From contig JAFGYB010000025.1 in assembly GCA_016936355.1 (NCBI GenBank), positions 1-64,000 on the forward strand: a DNA stretch of 64,000 nt. The letters are read 5' to 3'. Under the pieces are notes generated by a model. That model did no database searches, had not been told where the DNA came from, and saw only the letters and a list, made by a program, of their open reading frames with translations. Made by a program: the position numbers and the translations under genes. Origin of the DNA: Bacteroidales bacterium. Lineage in GTDB: Bacteria; Bacteroidota; Bacteroidia; Bacteroidales; F082. Shown piece after piece: positions 45,274 through 55,852 of the stretch (positions are counted from its first letter, which is position 1; each line of letters starts with the position of its first letter).

Positions 45274-46425
45274 ATGCAGGAAGAACTCAATTTTGATAAC
45301 ATAAGACCTTATACAGAAGAAGAAGCCAAAGATGCCATCCAGCGTATTATGAAGCAGGATGAATTTCAGGCCATTCTTGATTACATCTTCGAAAAGAAAG
45401 ATCATGAGGCGTTGAGAGAGAAGACTTCCTGTGCACAAACCATCCACGAATTTCAGGTCAGTTTTATGGGGCCGTTGGTCAGAAGAATCCAACAAAAAAC
45501 CTCCGACGGGGTTACGACAACCGGATTTGAAAAACTGGGAGCAAACGACCCCAGGCTGTTTATAGCAAACCATCGCGACATAACACTTGACTCCTCTATC
45601 CTGGCCAACCAACTGGTGGAGCACGGTTTCGAAACCTGTGAAGTAACCTGGGGCGACAATCTGATGGTTTCTCCTTTTGTGGTGGATTTTGGAAAGATCA
45701 ACCGTATGATCACTGTCTTCAGAGAAGGAAGCCCTCGGGAAATGCTGGTGATGTCGCAGCGATTGTCTGCCTACATCAGGAAACGAATTACCGAAGGTAA
45801 CAAATCGGTTTGGATTGCACAAAGCAAAGGCAGAACCAAAGACGGAAGTGATAAAACGGACGTAGGGGTATTGAAAATGCTGACCCTTTCGGGAAAAGAC
45901 AGTCTCATTGAGAAAGTAAAAGCACTAAACCTTACACCCGTTACCATTTCATTTGAATGGGAACCCTGTGATGCCTTAAAAGTTCGGGAACTTTATGTTT
46001 CGCAGAAAGAAAAATATGTAAAGGAAAAAACGGAAGACCTGAACAGCATCATCGGCGGGATTATGGGCCATAAAGGGCACATCCATTTGTCAATTGGCAA
46101 ACCGGTAAACGAGCTTTTCAACGACAGCCACCACGATCTGGTTCATAAGGATCTGTTGAAAGAAATATCCCATTTCATTGACAGGGAAATGTACAGAAAT
46201 TTCAAACTCTGGCCTTCACACTATTACGCTTACGACCAGCTCAACCAGACAAACCGGTTTGCAGAACAGTACGACGCTGAGGTTGCCGAACAATTTAAGA
46301 ACAGAAAACTCAGAGCTCTGAACCGAATAGGCGACAGCATTTCAGATAAGGAACTTGCAGAAAAAATTTTCCTTTCTATCTATGCCAATCCGGTTATCAA
46401 TAAGATAGAAAACGATTTTCTCTAA
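45274..46425 (+). CDS. PlsC-like glycerol acyltransferase family protein
   Basis: The 383-residue product has the acyltransferase motif I as NHRDITLDSS, then an INRMITVFREGSPRE block and a QSKGRTKDG block in the positions of motifs II and III. It probably transfers an acyl chain to a glycerophospholipid or similar acceptor at the inner membrane. The extra N-terminal 95 residues and the C-terminal 120 residues are typical of a Bacteroidota subgroup with no assigned substrate. No membrane helix is obvious. It converges on the dienoyl-CoA reductase gene with a 5-bp gap. Confidence 0.8.
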   Translation: MQEELNFDNIRPYTEEEAKDAIQRIMKQDEFQAILDYIFEKKDHEALREKTSCAQTIHEFQVSFMGPLVRRIQQKTSDGVTTTGFEKLGANDPRLFIANHRDITLDSSILANQLVEHGFETCEVTWGDNLMVSPFVVDFGKINRMITVFREGSPREMLVMSQRLSAYIRKRITEGNKSVWIAQSKGRTKDGSDKTDVGVLKMLTLSGKDSLIEKVKALNLTPVTISFEWEPCDALKVRELYVSQKEKYVKEKTEDLNSIIGGIMGHKGHIHLSIGKPVNELFNDSHHDLVHKDLLKEISHFIDREMYRNFKLWPSHYYAYDQLNQTNRFAEQYDAEVAEQFKNRKLRALNRIGDSISDKELAEKIFLSIYANPVINKIENDFL

Positions 46426-46430
46426 CCGAT

Positions 46431-47309
46431 TTATTTTTTTGAACGGATCATCGCTTCCAGCATATCCCAGAGCTGGGAGGGTATTTGCTCCAGCATGTTG
46501 AATTCACCGGCTCCCTGAAGCCACTCGCCCCCATCGATGGTTACCACTTCGCCGTTAATGTAAGCTGAAAAGTCTGACATCAGATATGCTGCCAGATTGG
46601 CCAATTCCTGATGCTCTCCCACCCTGCGTAAAGGTACCTTCTTCGAAATATCAAATTTCTCTTTCAGATCACCGGGCAGCAGGCGATCCCAGGCTCCTTT
46701 GGTGGGAAACGGTCCGGGAGCGATCGCATTCATCCGTATGTTGTATTTGGCCCATTCGACTGCCAATGACCGGGTCATAGCCAGCACACCGGCTTTTGCA
46801 GTGGCCGAAGGAACGACAAAAGCACTTCCTGTAAAAGCGTAAGTTGTAACAATATTCAAAACCGTTGCAGGCATTTTCTTTTCAATCCAGTATTTCCCAA
46901 AAGCCAACGTACAGTTTTTACTTCCTTTCAGCACAATGTCGATGATGGTATCAAAAGCATGGGCAGAGAGTCGTTCGGTAGGGCTGATGAAATTTCCGGC
47001 TGCATTGTTCAATAAACCGTTCACACTTCCATAAGTTTCCACAGTCTGCTGCAACATAGCCTCCACTTGTTCATAATCTCTAACATCGCAGGCCACCGGT
47101 AACACTTTACCTCCGGTTTGGTCTTCCATTTCAGCAGCCGTTGATTTCAGTTTGTCCAGATTCCGGGAAGTGATCACAACCCGGGCACCCAGTTGCATGA
47201 AATAGGCAGCCATTGCCTTTCCCAGGCCCGACCCACCACCGGTTACCACAATTACTTTGTCTTCCAGCTCTTTGCCATGAAACATCGGCTTACTAAATTG
47301 TTTGTCCAT
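46431..47309 (-). CDS. 2,4-dienoyl-CoA reductase-like SDR (DECR type)
   Basis: From the chosen ATG the product is 292 residues. It has the Rossmann motif TGGGSGLG and resembles the mitochondrial/peroxisomal 2,4-dienoyl-CoA reductases closely: NNAAGNFISPTERLS, FVVPSATAKAGV, APGPFPTKGAWDRL and GAGEFN are near-identical landmarks. Such enzymes use NADPH to reduce 2,4-dienoyl-CoA during oxidation of unsaturated fatty acids. The catalytic Tyr of classical SDRs is replaced by the DECR arrangement with Lys in SATAKAG. Starts at 47357 (ATG) and 47387 (GTG) are in frame; the latter is too close to the promoter. Confidence 0.85.
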   Translation of the reverse strand: MDKQFSKPMFHGKELEDKVIVVTGGGSGLGKAMAAYFMQLGARVVITSRNLDKLKSTAAEMEDQTGGKVLPVACDVRDYEQVEAMLQQTVETYGSVNGLLNNAAGNFISPTERLSAHAFDTIIDIVLKGSKNCTLAFGKYWIEKKMPATVLNIVTTYAFTGSAFVVPSATAKAGVLAMTRSLAVEWAKYNIRMNAIAPGPFPTKGAWDRLLPGDLKEKFDISKKVPLRRVGEHQELANLAAYLMSDFSAYINGEVVTIDGGEWLQGAGEFNMLEQIPSQLWDMLEAMIRSKK

Positions 47310-47388
47310 TGATTCTATATTTAGGTTATAATGTTCTACAGATACAGAATTCTGCATTTGCGCTGCAAGTTCGTCTTGCAAGTTCACA

Positions 47389-47419
47389 CAAAATTAAACT
47401 TTTTATTGTCTGCATCCAA
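47389..47419 (-). promoter_or_regulatory. Promoter of the dienoyl-CoA reductase gene
   Basis: On the minus strand a TTG (47419-47417), a 20-nt spacer and a perfect -7 TAATTTTG (47396-47389) are seen. Transcription would begin near 47382, excluding the GTG start at 47387. Confidence 0.6.
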
Positions 47420-47486
47420 CCGGATGAGCATGGGATAAACTAAAGAGATGAAAATTGCATCTGAGGTTTCCTGAAACCAGAAAGTG

Positions 47487-47924
47487 TCAAAATTTTTTGG
47501 GATAGCTGCTGTAGTCGATGGGCAATTTGGTAAACTGCACGAAATACGAATTCAGGTTATCAATGTTGTTGTTGTTGGCAATAAAAGTATAACTGATATT
47601 CCCTTGAAAACCAAGAGTATCAACAGCTCCAATAAGCTGTAAGGAAGAATCTCTTTTGTCAACCACCCCAAAAATAGCCCGGGTATCGCTGAGGATTTGT
47701 ATTTTCCATACGGCACTGTCCTGAAAAGTAATATACGCCGATTTATTACCGTAGGTACTTAAGTTATAGATCACCTGGAAAGTATCGGGCGGATTGACAA
47801 TGGGATTCAAATAACTGTATTGATCAATGGCCGGATTAACCGGATCCGGATTACATTGCCAGGCTAACAGTAACACCATGCCCGTTAACAAAACCGAAAG
47901 AATATATTTTCCTTTTGATTTCAT
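47487..47924 (-). CDS. Putative lipoprotein, function unknown
   Basis: The 145-residue product has a type II signal peptide: a lysine-rich start, a hydrophobic core and a lipobox ending LAWQC, so Cys24 would be lipid-modified. The mature part is short and beta-rich with no recognised domain. It lies 21 bp after secA on the same strand, so it is probably read through from the secA promoter. A related function is not implied. Confidence 0.7.
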   Translation of the reverse strand: MKSKGKYILSVLLTGMVLLLAWQCNPDPVNPAIDQYSYLNPIVNPPDTFQVIYNLSTYGNKSAYITFQDSAVWKIQILSDTRAIFGVVDKRDSSLQLIGAVDTLGFQGNISYTFIANNNNIDNLNSYFVQFTKLPIDYSSYPKKF

Positions 47925-47945
47925 TCCTTAAAGGTATTAAAAATC

Positions 47946-50900
47946 TTACAGCCCTTTACCGTGACAGTTTTTGTATTTTTTTCCGCTACCACAGGGACAG
48001 GGATCGTTACGCCCCACTTTCTTTTCTACTTTCACAGGCTGAGGTCTCGCTCTTTCCTGAGTATCACTGTTAGCCTCAGAAAGCATATCGCCCCGGGCTT
48101 CCTGAATCTGCGACCGGTCAATTCCCCTGGAGACGATCTTAGCTTCTTCAAACTGCGCCTGGTTCGGATTGTAAATATCAGCCCGCAACAGGTAAGATAC
48201 AACATCTTTGTTGATCTTCTCAATCATCGATTTGAAGAGGTTAAAGGATTCCAGTTTGTAAACCAACAACGGATCTTTTTGCTCGTAAGAAGCGTTCTGA
48301 ACGGACTGTTTTAACTCGTCCATTTCACGCAATTGTTCTTTCCAGGCATCATCAATATTGGTCAGTACAATTCCTTTTTCAAAGGACAATGCAATTTCTT
48401 TCCCTTTGGTTTCCACCGATCTTTTCAGGTTTGCAATAACCTGAACCTGTTTCTGACCGTCAAAGAAAGGAATGGCAATATTTTCGTATTGCTTTTGATT
48501 TTCGTACACATCCTTAACAATAGGCAGGGTTTGCTCAACCAACCGTTCCCTTTTCAGCATAAAGTTCTTGTAGACGTTTTCGAAAACCGTTTGGGTGAGC
48601 TCTTCCGTATTGGTGGACAAAAATTCTTTTTCATCCACAGGAGATTCTGTGGACAGGAATCGGAACAATTGCATCTGGAATTCTTCGTAATCCGCATTTT
48701 CTCTGTTTTCAGTCACGATTTGTTCACTCAAATCGTATATCATGTTGGAGATGTCCACCGCGAGCCGTTCGCCAAACAAAGCATGTCGGCGGCGTTTGTA
48801 AATCACTTCGCGCTGCGAGTTCATAATATCGTCGTATTCCAGCAACCGCTTACGAATTCCAAAGTTGTTTTCTTCAACCTTCCGTTGTGCCCGTTCGATG
48901 GACTTGGTAATCATCGAATGCTGAATCACCTCCCCTTCTTTCAATCCCAGCCGGTCCATAATTCCGGCAATTCTTCCCGAACCAAACATACGCATCAGAT
49001 CGTCTTCCAGCGACACGAAGAACTGGGAACTACCCGGATCACCCTGTCGACCTGCACGACCGCGTAACTGACGGTCCACACGCCTGGACTCATGCCGTTC
49101 GGTACCCACAATGGCCAAACCACCCGATTCTTTTACACCGGGTCCCAGTTTAATATCGGTACCACGACCGGCCATGTTGGTGGCAATGGTTACCTTTCCG
49201 GGCAAACCGGCTTCCTTCACAACCTGAGCTTCCTTGAAGTGCAATTTGGCATTCAACACATTATGTTCAATGTGCCGACGGTCCAGCATCTTGCCAAGCA
49301 GTTCCGAGGTTTCCACCGAAGTGGTACCTACCAGCACCGGTCTGCCGTCGGAAACCAGCCGTTCGATTTCATCGATAACGGCAGTGTATTTTTCTCTTTT
49401 GGTTTTGTAAACCAAATCTTCCCGGTCATCGCGAACGATCGGTTTGTTGGTGGGAACCACTACCACATCCAGTTTATAAATATCCCACAATTCAGAAGCT
49501 TCTGTTTCGGCTGTACCGGTCATACCGGCCAGTTTGTTGTACATTCTGAAATAATTCTGCAGAGTAATGGTGGCATAAGTCTGGGTAGCGGCTTCAATTT
49601 TCACGTTTTCCTTCGCTTCAATGGCCTGATGCAGTCCGTCCGAATACCGACGCCCTTCCATGATACGCCCCGTCTGCTCATCCACAATTTTCACCTTGTT
49701 GTCCATGATAACATATTCCACATCCTTTTCAAACAAGGCGTAAGCTTTCACCAACTGATTCACGGTGTGAACGCGTTCCGATTTCACAGAATATTCGCTG
49801 ATCATTTCAGATTTTTTCTGTAAATATTCCTTTTCAGCAAGCCCCTGTTTCTCCAGTTCAGCTACCCGTTCGCCGATGTTAGGCAGAATAAAGAATCCCG
49901 GATCGTCATAGGATTTTGTCAGCAGGTCAATCCCTTTTTCCGTAAGGTCGGCCGAGTTGTTCTTTTCATCCACAACAAAAAACAATTCATCATCAATGAT
50001 GTGCATGTTTTTAGCCTGTTCCTGCAGATAGAAACTTTCTCTTTTTTGCATCAGAGCTTTGTTTCCCTCTTCACTCAGCAACTTAATCAGTGCTTTATTT
50101 TTGGGAAGACCGTGGTAGGCACGGAACATCAAATCGCCGGCTTTCGTAGTATTGTCGTTACTCGATTTATCAGCCAATAACCTTTTAGCTTCTGAAATCA
50201 GTTCTGAGACTAACGCACGTTGCGCTCTGTGGAGTTTCTCCACATCGGCTTTCAAAACATCAAACTCATGCTCTTCGCCTCTGGGAGTAGGGCCTGAAAT
50301 AATCAACGGAGTACGGGCATCATCTATCAAAACAGAGTCAACCTCATCCACAATACTGTAATAATGTTCCCGCTGAACCATTTCACTGGGTTCACCTGTC
50401 ATGTTGTCACGCAGGTAGTCAAAACCAAATTCATTGTTGGTTCCATACGTAATATCCGACAGATACGCTTCGCGGCGTTCGGCCGAATTGGGCTCGTGTT
50501 TGTCAATGCAATCCACCTTCAAACCGTGGAACATAAACAACATTCCCATCCACTCGGCATCACGTTTGGCCAGATAGTCGTTCACGGTAACCACATGGGT
50601 TCCCTTACCGGGAAGGGCATTCAGATATACCGGCAGCGTAGCCACCAGCGTTTTACCTTCACCGGTTGCCATTTCGGCAATCTTTCCCTGATGCAACACA
50701 ATACCACCATACAACTGTACATCGTAGTGGACCATGTCCCATTTGATCTTATTACCCCCGGCCATCCATTCATTCCTGTAATAGGCTTTATCGCCTTTAA
50801 TGGTCACATTTTCCAGTTTGGAAGCCAGCTCTTTGTCCCATTCAGAGGCCGTTACCTCAATCACATCATTGTCTTTAAACAGCCGGGCAGTTTCTTTCAT

Positions 50901-51242
50901 CACGGCAAAGGCTTCAGGCAGCAATTCATCCAGCAGTTGCCGGGTTTTTTCGTAGCTTTTGGTTTTCAGCTTGTCGACCCTGTCGTATATTTTTTCCTTT
51001 TCCTGGATGTCAATGTCCAGATTATCTTCCAGTTCCTGTTGCAGTTGTGCAATTTCGTTTTCCTCTTCAGCAATGTAATCTGCGATTCTTTTACGGAATT
51101 CCAGGGTCTTGGCCCGCAACTCATCATTACTTAACGTCCTGATCTGTTCGTACGCCTGTTTGACTTTATTGACGATTGGCATGATGCTTTTGCTGTCCCT
51201 CGTAGCCTTGTCGCCAATCAGTTTTTTAAATACAGAAATCAT
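47946..51242 (-). CDS. secA: Preprotein translocase ATPase SecA
   Basis: SecA is the motor that pushes unfolded preproteins through SecYEG. The 1098-residue product has the DEAD-type motor with Walker A ATGEGKT and a DEVDSVLID motif II. It also has the preprotein cross-linking domain, the second nucleotide-binding fold with [12 protein letters not shown], and the C-terminal zinc-binding tail [14 protein letters not shown]. The product is longer than E. coli SecA (901 residues) because of a coiled insertion near residues 60-115 and others typical of Bacteroidota. A -7 promoter element lies 69 nt upstream. Confidence 0.98.
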   Translation of the reverse strand: MISVFKKLIGDKATRDSKSIMPIVNKVKQAYEQIRTLSNDELRAKTLEFRKRIADYIAEEENEIAQLQQELEDNLDIDIQEKEKIYDRVDKLKTKSYEKTRQLLDELLPEAFAVMKETARLFKDNDVIEVTASEWDKELASKLENVTIKGDKAYYRNEWMAGGNKIKWDMVHYDVQLYGGIVLHQGKIAEMATGEGKTLVATLPVYLNALPGKGTHVVTVNDYLAKRDAEWMGMLFMFHGLKVDCIDKHEPNSAERREAYLSDITYGTNNEFGFDYLRDNMTGEPSEMVQREHYYSIVDEVDSVLIDDARTPLIISGPTPRGEEHEFDVLKADVEKLHRAQRALVSELISEAKRLLADKSSNDNTTKAGDLMFRAYHGLPKNKALIKLLSEEGNKALMQKRESFYLQEQAKNMHIIDDELFFVVDEKNNSADLTEKGIDLLTKSYDDPGFFILPNIGERVAELEKQGLAEKEYLQKKSEMISEYSVKSERVHTVNQLVKAYALFEKDVEYVIMDNKVKIVDEQTGRIMEGRRYSDGLHQAIEAKENVKIEAATQTYATITLQNYFRMYNKLAGMTGTAETEASELWDIYKLDVVVVPTNKPIVRDDREDLVYKTKREKYTAVIDEIERLVSDGRPVLVGTTSVETSELLGKMLDRRHIEHNVLNAKLHFKEAQVVKEAGLPGKVTIATNMAGRGTDIKLGPGVKESGGLAIVGTERHESRRVDRQLRGRAGRQGDPGSSQFFVSLEDDLMRMFGSGRIAGIMDRLGLKEGEVIQHSMITKSIERAQRKVEENNFGIRKRLLEYDDIMNSQREVIYKRRRHALFGERLAVDISNMIYDLSEQIVTENRENADYEEFQMQLFRFLSTESPVDEKEFLSTNTEELTQTVFENVYKNFMLKRERLVEQTLPIVKDVYENQKQYENIAIPFFDGQKQVQVIANLKRSVETKGKEIALSFEKGIVLTNIDDAWKEQLREMDELKQSVQNASYEQKDPLLVYKLESFNLFKSMIEKINKDVVSYLLRADIYNPNQAQFEEAKIVSRGIDRSQIQEARGDMLSEANSDTQERARPQPVKVEKKVGRNDPCPCGSGKKYKNCHGKGL

Positions 51243-51310
51243 AATATCTTAACCTTGAGTGGTAGTCTAATCAATTATCGTACCTAAATGGTATTGTTTT
51301 TATTTTTTTG

Positions 51311-51318
51311 CAAAGGTA
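51311..51318 (-). promoter_or_regulatory. -7 element of the secA promoter
   Basis: On the minus strand a perfect TACCTTTG is preceded by TA. No TTG is found at the -33 position, which would fall inside the end of the neighbouring gene. Confidence 0.5.
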
Positions 51319-51329
51319 TAAAAGCAAAC

Positions 51330-52736
51330 TTATTTTTTATTTCCTTTTTTAAACTCTTCCATATATAATGAGAATTTTCGTAAAGCATTGTCCTGAGGCA
51401 TGGGAGCCGGTGCCATAGCAATGGTTCCGTCTGGATTCAACAGCACATAAGAAGGATAGGTTTCGACCTGATATTTTTCAGGGAGCAAAATATCATTTCC
51501 CAACAGCAGATAGGTGAACTGACCGTTTTCATTTTCATAAAGCTTTTGATAATCCGTTACATTTTTCCCGCTGACAACAGCGACCGGAACAAATTCGGCA
51601 CCCAGTTTTTCCTGCATATCCTTAACCTGCGACCATTGATACAGACACAACGGACAATGGGTTTTATAAAAGGCCAGCAGCACAAATTTTCCCTTCCAGT
51701 TTTTCAATGAGCGCTCAGTACCGTTAAAGTCGGGCAACTGGAAAGCAGGAGCCACCGTGCCGGGCATCAAATAAGTCAGTTTCGCCAGCCAGTGTGCTGC
51801 AATTTGTCTATTTTCAACATACTGACTTGACTTACTGATTTGCTGATAGAGTGCTTCAATGGCAAGTTGTTGATAGGTATTTCTGTAAAACAACTTTCTC
51901 AAAATAACCATTTCAGCCAGTTGCCTTACCCGACCATCCATGGCCAGAACCGAATCTTTTCGAAATAGTTCATCAAATTTTTTCAGATCCCCGGAAGCAA
52001 TGGCGTTGGATAGTTTGTCCAGGGTAACAGGGGAAGAAGGCTGCACATCAAAATAGCCTTCGAAGAAATTATCAAACAGCTGGGCATATTGTACGTTATG
52101 ATACAAAACTGGTTGTTTTACAAAGTATTTGCGGGCAAAGACCGATACCGGATACTTCCTCGCCCCCCACTCGAGTGATGCCAGCGAGTAACGAATATAG
52201 TTCTTCAGATAAGTTCCACCAGACTTTGAAAAGATACTGTCCACTTTCTGTTCCAAACGATGCAAAACAACCTGATCGTGATATTGATAGATACTCCGGA
52301 ATTCATGAACCAAAAAATCGTTGTACATCTGATTAAAAGCCCCCATACTCTGAGTCCGGCCCCCGTCTTCGGCCTTCAGATTCAGATTCAGCGGACGGCG
52401 ATCAAAAACAGATCCCTTTTCTGTGGTATCCCGTCTCACTGCCACCGTATAGTTCCCATCCGGAAACAAAAAAAGATCCCCCTTTTTCAGGTTCACAGCC
52501 AATCGGGCGTATACGGGATGATCCAACATCACCGTCATACTAAAATTACCCTGATCATCGGAACGGGTTGAAGACAGTGTTGTTTTCCACTGAGAAAAAG
52601 GGTCAGCATCAATAATAAGCCTTACCAGCGTATTGGGTTCATACCCAGTGAGATGACCGGATACAGTTACTTTATCTGCCCGGGCTATACCCCATCCCAA
52701 CAAAATCATCATAACAGTGAAAAGACACTTCTTCAT
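51330..52736 (-). CDS. Secreted TlpA-like thioredoxin-fold protein
   Basis: The 468-residue product has a signal peptide (MKKCLFTVMMILLGWGIARA) and a beta-rich N-terminal region like the carrier domains of Bacteroidota TlpA proteins. A helical middle part and a C-terminal thioredoxin domain (about 330-460) follow. The redox motif is CPLC (about 361-364) and the cis-proline segment is ETYPSY. It is probably periplasmic and handles disulfides or thiol reduction. It lies 109 bp downstream of coaD; co-transcription is uncertain. Confidence 0.8.
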   Translation of the reverse strand: MKKCLFTVMMILLGWGIARADKVTVSGHLTGYEPNTLVRLIIDADPFSQWKTTLSSTRSDDQGNFSMTVMLDHPVYARLAVNLKKGDLFLFPDGNYTVAVRRDTTEKGSVFDRRPLNLNLKAEDGGRTQSMGAFNQMYNDFLVHEFRSIYQYHDQVVLHRLEQKVDSIFSKSGGTYLKNYIRYSLASLEWGARKYPVSVFARKYFVKQPVLYHNVQYAQLFDNFFEGYFDVQPSSPVTLDKLSNAIASGDLKKFDELFRKDSVLAMDGRVRQLAEMVILRKLFYRNTYQQLAIEALYQQISKSSQYVENRQIAAHWLAKLTYLMPGTVAPAFQLPDFNGTERSLKNWKGKFVLLAFYKTHCPLCLYQWSQVKDMQEKLGAEFVPVAVVSGKNVTDYQKLYENENGQFTYLLLGNDILLPEKYQVETYPSYVLLNPDGTIAMAPAPMPQDNALRKFSLYMEEFKKGNKK

Positions 52737-52845
52737 TTTCCGGTTCTAAAAAAGATTTGCAACGTAAAAACGGTCAGGGATAGAGATTCGTATTTTCAGG
52801 ATTCATTAATTTGACGAATAAAACAAGATTGATTTGGGTTCACGA

Positions 52846-53322
52846 TCATTCGGAAAGCGCATCCACTACAACTTGCGGAACCATGCTACTGATATCGCCA
52901 CCGTTACGGTATACATCTCTGACAATAGACGATGAAACGGGTGTAAATTTGGGCTCAGTCAACAAGAAAACAGTGTCCAGATCAGGGTACAGCATTCGGT
53001 TCACCTGACCAATCCCTCTTTCAAACTCAAAATCTGCAGCTGTTCTGAGTCCTCTTAAAATATACCGGGCTTCCACTTTCTTACAAAAATCAACGGTTAG
53101 CCCATTGTATGTTTGCACCTCCACCACAGGCTCACCGGCAAAAACCGAACGAATCCAGTTCGTACGTTGTTCCAGTGAAAACATTTGCTGTTTGGATGAG
53201 TTGATTCCAATGGCAACAATAATTTTATCGAACAATGGAATAGCCCGTTTCAGTACCGAAACGTGGCCCAAAGTGATGGGATCAAAAGACCCGGGAAACA
53301 GAGCAATTTTTTTCATTTCCAT
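52846..53322 (-). CDS. coaD: Phosphopantetheine adenylyltransferase
   Basis: CoaD makes dephospho-CoA from ATP and 4'-phosphopantetheine. The product is about 158 residues, with the nucleotidyltransferase motif GSFDPITLGH and the PVSSSIVRDVYRNGG segment near the C-terminus. A GTG three codons earlier and an ATG two codons later are also in frame; the family usually starts MKKIALFPGSFDP, so a start at 53316 is equally possible. It follows the Nudix gene by about 17 bp, suggesting an operon. Confidence 0.95.
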   Translation of the reverse strand: MEMKKIALFPGSFDPITLGHVSVLKRAIPLFDKIIVAIGINSSKQQMFSLEQRTNWIRSVFAGEPVVEVQTYNGLTVDFCKKVEARYILRGLRTAADFEFERGIGQVNRMLYPDLDTVFLLTEPKFTPVSSSIVRDVYRNGGDISSMVPQVVVDALSE

Positions 53323-53339
53323 ATTTCTCACCAGCAGGT

Positions 53340-53963
53340 TTAGCTGCTCATTTTTTCTTCAAATAATTCACAGATTTCCATTTTGAGTGCCGCCCGCAAA
53401 GACCGGTACGTCGAAGAAAGTGCCCCCAAGCATTGTTGTTCATTCATCCATTGAACGGCGGTAATATCCTCTTCATTCTGAGGTTTTGTTTCCCCCTCGT
53501 AACCGGTTTCCATCAAAAACCAATACGTCTTTTTTAAATACCATTGGTCTGTGGTTTCAAAAATGTGGTAGCTGGACGAAAGCGCCCGGACAATGTGTAG
53601 TTTTTTCACACCGGTTTCCTCTTCCACTTCCCTCAGAGCACACTCTGGCAGCGTTTCTTTTTTTTCTTTTTTCCCCTTGGGGAGATCCCAGCGTTCCCAC
53701 CGTTTGATGAACAACACGTTGTGCTGCTTGTTGCGAACCACACCCCCGGCAGCCTCCACAAATTGGAACATCCGGCGAAAGTCTTTTTTCATTTGGTTGA
53801 CATTATACCCGTAGAGCAACGCATCCTTTCTCCGTTCTTCCTGAAGCCAGCGATAGACAAACTCTCTCAATTTCGCTTCATCGGTCACTTTGACTTTCAG
53901 GCTTCCTGAAAATTGATCAGGATCAAATGTGAGCAAATGTTCATGAAAAAAAACTTGATTCAT
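53340..53963 (-). CDS. Nudix hydrolase family protein
   Basis: The 207-residue product has a 65-residue N-terminal extension and then a Nudix domain with a complete Nudix box (G-x5-E-x7-REVEEETGV). It hydrolyses a nucleoside-diphosphate-linked substrate; which one cannot be told from the sequence. Adjacent coaD on the same strand may hint at a CoA-related or nucleotide role but that is speculation. A -7 element lies 17 nt upstream. Confidence 0.85.
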   Translation of the reverse strand: MNQVFFHEHLLTFDPDQFSGSLKVKVTDEAKLREFVYRWLQEERRKDALLYGYNVNQMKKDFRRMFQFVEAAGGVVRNKQHNVLFIKRWERWDLPKGKKEKKETLPECALREVEEETGVKKLHIVRALSSSYHIFETTDQWYLKKTYWFLMETGYEGETKPQNEEDITAVQWMNEQQCLGALSSTYRSLRAALKMEICELFEEKMSS

Positions 53964-53979
53964 GACGACAAATTTCTAA

Positions 53980-53987
53980 CAAAGATA
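53980..53987 (-). promoter_or_regulatory. -7 element of the Nudix-coaD promoter
   Basis: On the minus strand a perfect TATCTTTG lies 17 nt before the ATG. A matching -33 TTG is not seen. Confidence 0.45.
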
Positions 53988-54207
53988 ACAGACATTTATA
54001 AAAAGGTAAAATTTTTGTGCTGATCATTTATAATGAATAGTTTGGCTCCCCTTTCCTGGGAAAAAAAAAGAATCACAACACCGGTTTTCCAGATCCCGGA
54101 ACCAATAAAAAGCTTCTTAAAGCAGTTCAACCTTGCATTTTCAATTAACCTGTCCATTCTTTAAATATTATTAAAATTATTCCCTGATACTTATTCACGA
54201 TTCTGTA

Positions 54208-54215
54208 TATCTTTG
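54208..54215 (+). promoter_or_regulatory. -7 element directly before guaA
   Basis: A perfect TATCTTTG ends only 4 nt before the guaA ATG, so the expected start of transcription falls on or next to the start codon. Confidence 0.5.
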
Positions 54216-54219
54216 CGCC

Positions 54220-55749
54220 ATGCAGGAAACGATCATAATTCTCGACTTTGGTTCCCAATACACTCAACTGATAGCCAGACGGGTACGGGAACTTAATATT
54301 TATTGCGAAATCCATCCTTTCAATAAAATCCCCCAACTGGGCGAGCATGTCAAAGGGGTGATTCTTTCGGGAAGTCCTTTTTCCGTCAGAGACAAGGAAG
54401 CACCCATTCCCGATTTGAGTAAAATCAGGAACAAGTATCCTTTGCTGGGAGTCTGTTACGGAGCCCAGTTTCTGGCGCAAAACAACGGTGGTGAAGTGAT
54501 GCCTTCCAAACTCAGAGAATACGGGCGCGCCAACCTCAGTTACATCGATCGTTCGTGTCCTCTGATGCAAAACCTTTCGGACGGAAGTCAGGTTTGGATG
54601 TCACACGGGGATACCATTCTGCAGTTGCCCGACAATTTTCAACTCATTGCCAGCACAGGCAGTATTGAGGTGGCCGGGTTCCAGGTTCGGAACGAATCCA
54701 CTTACGGCATTCAGTTTCACCCTGAAGTGTATCATTCGCTGGAAGGTACGCAGTTACTGAAAAATTTTGTAGTGGATGTCTGTGGCTGTGCTCAAGACTG
54801 GACCCCCGATTCTTTCATAGATACCACTGTTGCAAAACTGAAAAAACAACTGGGAAACGACAAAGTAGTGCTCGGGCTCTCCGGCGGCGTTGACTCTTCA
54901 GTTGCTGCCGTTTTGCTGAACAAAGCCATTGGTAAAAACCTGTACTGCATATTTGTGGACAACGGCTTACTCAGAAAAAACGAATTTGAAAGTGTGCTGC
55001 ACTCATACAAAGATATGGGGCTGAATGTAAAAGGGGTGGATGCATCCAAAGAATTTTACAGCGCATTGAAAGGGATTACTGATCCGGAACAAAAACGAAA
55101 GGCCATTGGCAAGACGTTTATTGAAGTATTTGACAAAGAAGCGCATTTAATCCAGGATGTTAAGTGGCTGGCTCAGGGAACCATATACCCGGACGTCATC
55201 GAATCCGTTTCGGTGAACGGTCCGTCGGCTACCATTAAATCGCACCACAATGTGGGCGGTTTACCCGATTTTATGAAGCTGAAAATTGTAGAACCGCTTA
55301 ATACACTGTTTAAAGATGAAGTCCGCAGACTGGGAAAAGCCCTGGAAATGCCGGATCACATCCTCAACCGCCATCCTTTCCCCGGCCCGGGATTAGGAAT
55401 CCGGATTCTGGGAGAAGTTTCCGCCGAAAGAGTCAAACTGCTACAGGAAGTTGACGATGTGTTCATCAGTGCTTTGAAAAAAGAGGGACTCTATAATCAA
55501 GTCTGGCAGGCATTGGCTGTTTTATTGCCCGTACAGTCGGTTGGAGTGATGGGGGATGAACGCACATACGAAAGTGTTGTCGCCTTACGAGCTGTTGGTT
55601 CCAGCGACGGAATGACTGCCGACTGGTCGCATCTACCGTACGAATTTCTGGCGAAGGTTTCCAATGAAATCATCAACCGGATCAAAGGGGTCAATCGAGT
55701 GGTTTACGACATCAGTTCAAAGCCTCCTGCCACCATTGAATGGGAATAA
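54220..55749 (+). CDS. guaA: GMP synthase (glutamine-hydrolysing)
   Basis: GuaA aminates XMP to GMP in purine synthesis. The 509-residue product has an N-terminal class I amidotransferase (about 1-195) with catalytic Cys in GVCYGAQ and His/Glu in FHPE. An ATP pyrophosphatase domain with the P-loop SGGVDSS (about 225) follows, and then the C-terminal dimerisation domain ending PATIEWE. All expected motifs are intact. The start codon sits 4 nt after a -7 promoter element. Confidence 0.98.
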   Translation: MQETIIILDFGSQYTQLIARRVRELNIYCEIHPFNKIPQLGEHVKGVILSGSPFSVRDKEAPIPDLSKIRNKYPLLGVCYGAQFLAQNNGGEVMPSKLREYGRANLSYIDRSCPLMQNLSDGSQVWMSHGDTILQLPDNFQLIASTGSIEVAGFQVRNESTYGIQFHPEVYHSLEGTQLLKNFVVDVCGCAQDWTPDSFIDTTVAKLKKQLGNDKVVLGLSGGVDSSVAAVLLNKAIGKNLYCIFVDNGLLRKNEFESVLHSYKDMGLNVKGVDASKEFYSALKGITDPEQKRKAIGKTFIEVFDKEAHLIQDVKWLAQGTIYPDVIESVSVNGPSATIKSHHNVGGLPDFMKLKIVEPLNTLFKDEVRRLGKALEMPDHILNRHPFPGPGLGIRILGEVSAERVKLLQEVDDVFISALKKEGLYNQVWQALAVLLPVQSVGVMGDERTYESVVALRAVGSSDGMTADWSHLPYEFLAKVSNEIINRIKGVNRVVYDISSKPPATIEWE

Positions 55750-55796
55750 AGTGAATTTTTTTGCAGGTTCGCAATAATTAGCTACTTTCGTTAGCG

Positions 55797-55826
55797 TTTG
55801 TATAAAAAAGAGATTGGTTACATTTG
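55797..55826 (+). promoter_or_regulatory. Promoter of the LysM-PBP1 gene
   Basis: A -33 TTTG (55797-55800), an 18-nt spacer and a perfect -7 TACATTTG (55819-55826) lie 26 nt before the ATG at 55853. It overlaps an in-frame TTG start at 55814, which is therefore rejected. Confidence 0.7.
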
Positions 55827-55852
55827 AAATATTCAAAAAAGTTGCTTCCGGT

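Noticed and set aside
47310-47387. Upstream start codons of the dienoyl-CoA reductase
   Set aside because: The GTG at 47387 is at or before the predicted transcript start, and the intervening sequence is AT-rich and unlike the family; the ATG at 47357 remains a minor alternative.
48333-51134. Long open frames antisense to secA (up to about 250 codons)
   Set aside because: They mirror the coding strand of secA, encode no recognisable protein and lack promoters; they are frame shadows.
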